Origin: Planctomycetota bacterium
Lineage (GTDB): Bacteria; Planctomycetota; Planctomycetia; Pirellulales; Pirellulaceae
Reading direction: 5' to 3'
NCBI GenBank assembly: GCA_026692885.1
Contig: JAPLNJ010001065.1
Span: forward strand, 1-7,963
DNA: 7,963 nucleotides
Shown here: piece after piece, positions 7,004 through 7,963 of the stretch
Layout: each line of letters opens with the position of its first letter
How positions within the stretch are numbered: position 1 is the stretch's first letter
Made by a program: the position numbers and the translations under genes
Notes under the pieces: generated by a model
The model's input: the letters and a program-made list of their open reading frames with translations, nothing else
Databases searched by the model: none
Told to the model about the DNA's origin: nothing

Positions 7004-7687
7004 ATGAAGATTGCAGTTATCGGCGGCGACGGGACAGGTCCGGAAGTTACGGCGGAAGCCTTGAAGGTGCTGGACGCAGTCTCCAAGTTGGAGGGATTTT
7101 CCTATGAGCTGACCAACTACGATTTTGGCGGCGAGCGTTACTTGCGGACCAACGAGCTCCTGCCCGCCGGAGCGGTCGCTGAACTGCGCACCCACGACGC
7201 CATTTTCCTGGGTGCCGTCGGCCATCCGAATGTCGCGCCGGGGATTCTGGAGAAGGGTCTGCTCTTGGAACTGCGTTTCCAGTTGGACCAGTACATCAAC
7301 CTGCGTCCCGTCAAGTTGTACCCTGGCGTGGAAACGCCGCTGGCCGGCAAAGGCCCTGCGGACATCGATTTTGTGGTGGTTCGCGAGAACACCGAAGACA
7401 TGTACTGCGGTGTCGGTGGCTTCCTGAAGAAGAACACGCCGGACGAAGTTGCGACCCAAACGGCCGTCTACACCCGCAAGGGCTGCGAGCGGTGCATCCG
7501 CTGGGCCTTCGAGTTTGCCCGCAAACGCAACAACCCCAAGGGCCGGAAGCTAACGCTGGTGGCCAAGACCAACGTGCTGACCTTCGGGCATGACCTGTGG
7601 TGGCGCACGTTCCAGGAGGTGGCCCAAGAGTACCCCGACGTGACGCCGGACTACAATCATGTCGACGCCTGCTGCATGTGCTGTTAG
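7004..7687 (+). pseudogene. leuB: 3-isopropylmalate dehydrogenase-like gene (leuB), N-terminal two thirds, broken by deletion
   Basis: LeuB oxidatively decarboxylates 3-isopropylmalate with NAD+ in leucine synthesis, in the cytoplasm. Residues 1-225 are a well-preserved member of the isocitrate/isopropylmalate dehydrogenase family: GGDGTGPEV (7-15), substrate arginines in LRFQLDQYINLRPV (R91, R101), VVRENTEDMYCG (R127, Y134), KTNVL (K188) and the metal-binding Asp in VDACCM (D221). After M225 the sequence jumps to Cys-Cys-TAG. Family members continue with about 85 residues that carry the other two metal-binding Asps (GDIxxD) and the adenine-binding GSAP loop; all are missing. The end of the gene follows out of frame at 7681-7836. 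Family length is about 350-360 residues, so roughly 250 bases appear lost. The product should have no activity. Sequence style resembles the actinobacterial/planctomycete LeuB group; a related beta-decarboxylating dehydrogenase (isocitrate or tartrate type) is possible. Confidence 0.85.
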
Positions 7688-7836
7688 AGCACACCGGCCA
7701 GTCGGCTGCCGGTAAGCGGGTCATGAAAGCCATCCAGATCGTGACCGGCACCAAGATGAAGAGCCAAGCGGCGGGAAAGATGGGTTACGGGACCCGCGAG
7801 GTCGGCGACCTGGTGGTTGCGGCGTTGCAGGCCTGA
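7681..7836 (+). pseudogene. leuB: C-terminal remnant of the leuB-like gene, shifted frame
   Basis: Reading from CTG at 7681 gives LLEHTGQSAAGKRV, then MKAIQIVTGTKMKSQ, then GKMGYGTREVGDLVVAALQA and a TGA at 7834-7836. This is the usual C-terminal end of the same dehydrogenase family (the MLEHLG helix and the TREVGD end). It lies in a different frame from the upstream part and has no start or ribosome site of its own. The join after GCATGTG suggests a deletion between an upstream ATG-TG(G) and a downstream (A)TG-CTG-TTA, sharing only TG. Confidence 0.85.
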
Positions 7837-7963
7837 GGGGCGTGCGGCGGATGGCCCTCGCGGCGTTCGCTTGCGGGTGGGGAATCGCGCCCGGTGATGC
7901 CCTGTCGCGCGATGCGCTCCCCGTGGCAGCCTGCTGAGAAAGTCAAATCGGCGCACATGCTTG
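7837..7963. other. Region after leuB remnant, no feature supported
   Basis: The 127 bases to the right edge contain no recognisable gene. A seven-base inverted pair ATCGCGC (7884-7890) and GCGCGAT (7907-7913) with a 16-base loop lacks a T-run and is not a convincing terminator. CTGCTGAGAAAGTCAAA (7931-7947) resembles the ends of some insertion sequences, but no transposase or partner end is in view. Confidence 0.5.

Noticed and set aside
7884..7913. Hairpin ATCGCGC/GCGCGAT as leuB terminator.
   Set aside because: The stem is short, the loop is 16 bases, and there is no T-run after it.
7931..7963. CTGCTGAGAAAGTCAAA as an insertion-sequence end.
   Set aside because: It is only a resemblance to known terminal repeats. 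No transposase, partner end or target duplication is within the window.

Overview
The window (high GC, roughly 60-65% by eye) looks like chromosomal DNA of a Pirellula/Rhodopirellula-type planctomycete. This rests on a Tat-exported GH116 glycoside hydrolase with an inserted GH32-associated-type domain, a very large MscK-type mechanosensitive channel, and an actinobacteria/planctomycete-like LeuB sequence. The assignment comes from family resemblance read by eye, not from a search.

Layout. Positions 1-2912 (minus strand) hold a GH116 (GBA2-like beta-glycosidase) gene. It is interrupted by an in-frame TAG at 405-407, after which the same frame continues as recognisable GH116 catalytic domain to the left edge, where the gene runs out of the window. 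Positions 2913-3386 are a divergent intergenic region of about 470 bp. It holds a 105-bp nested palindromic (MITE/REP-like) element at 3141-3245, one copy of a ~33-bp repeat at 3247-3279, and a perfect 12-bp tandem duplication at 3289-3312. Positions 3387-6851 (plus) encode an 1154-residue MscK/KefA-like channel with a signal peptide, a periplasmic coiled-coil domain, about 11 membrane helices and a C-terminal MscS core. Positions 6852-7003 hold an inverted second copy of the ~33-bp repeat and a good sigma-70-like promoter. Positions 7004-7836 (plus) carry a leuB-like gene broken by an internal deletion: 225 native residues, then out of frame the last ~51 codons. The remaining 127 bases hold nothing that can be called with confidence.

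The genes do not form one pathway: polysaccharide or glycoside degradation, osmotic safety valve, and leucine biosynthesis. No operon is evident; the first gene diverges from the second, and the third has its own promoter. The most notable points are two interrupted metabolic genes within 8 kb, which is either real decay or an assembly/consensus artefact, and the repeat structures flanking the channel gene. I found no convincing evidence of a novel multi-gene system.
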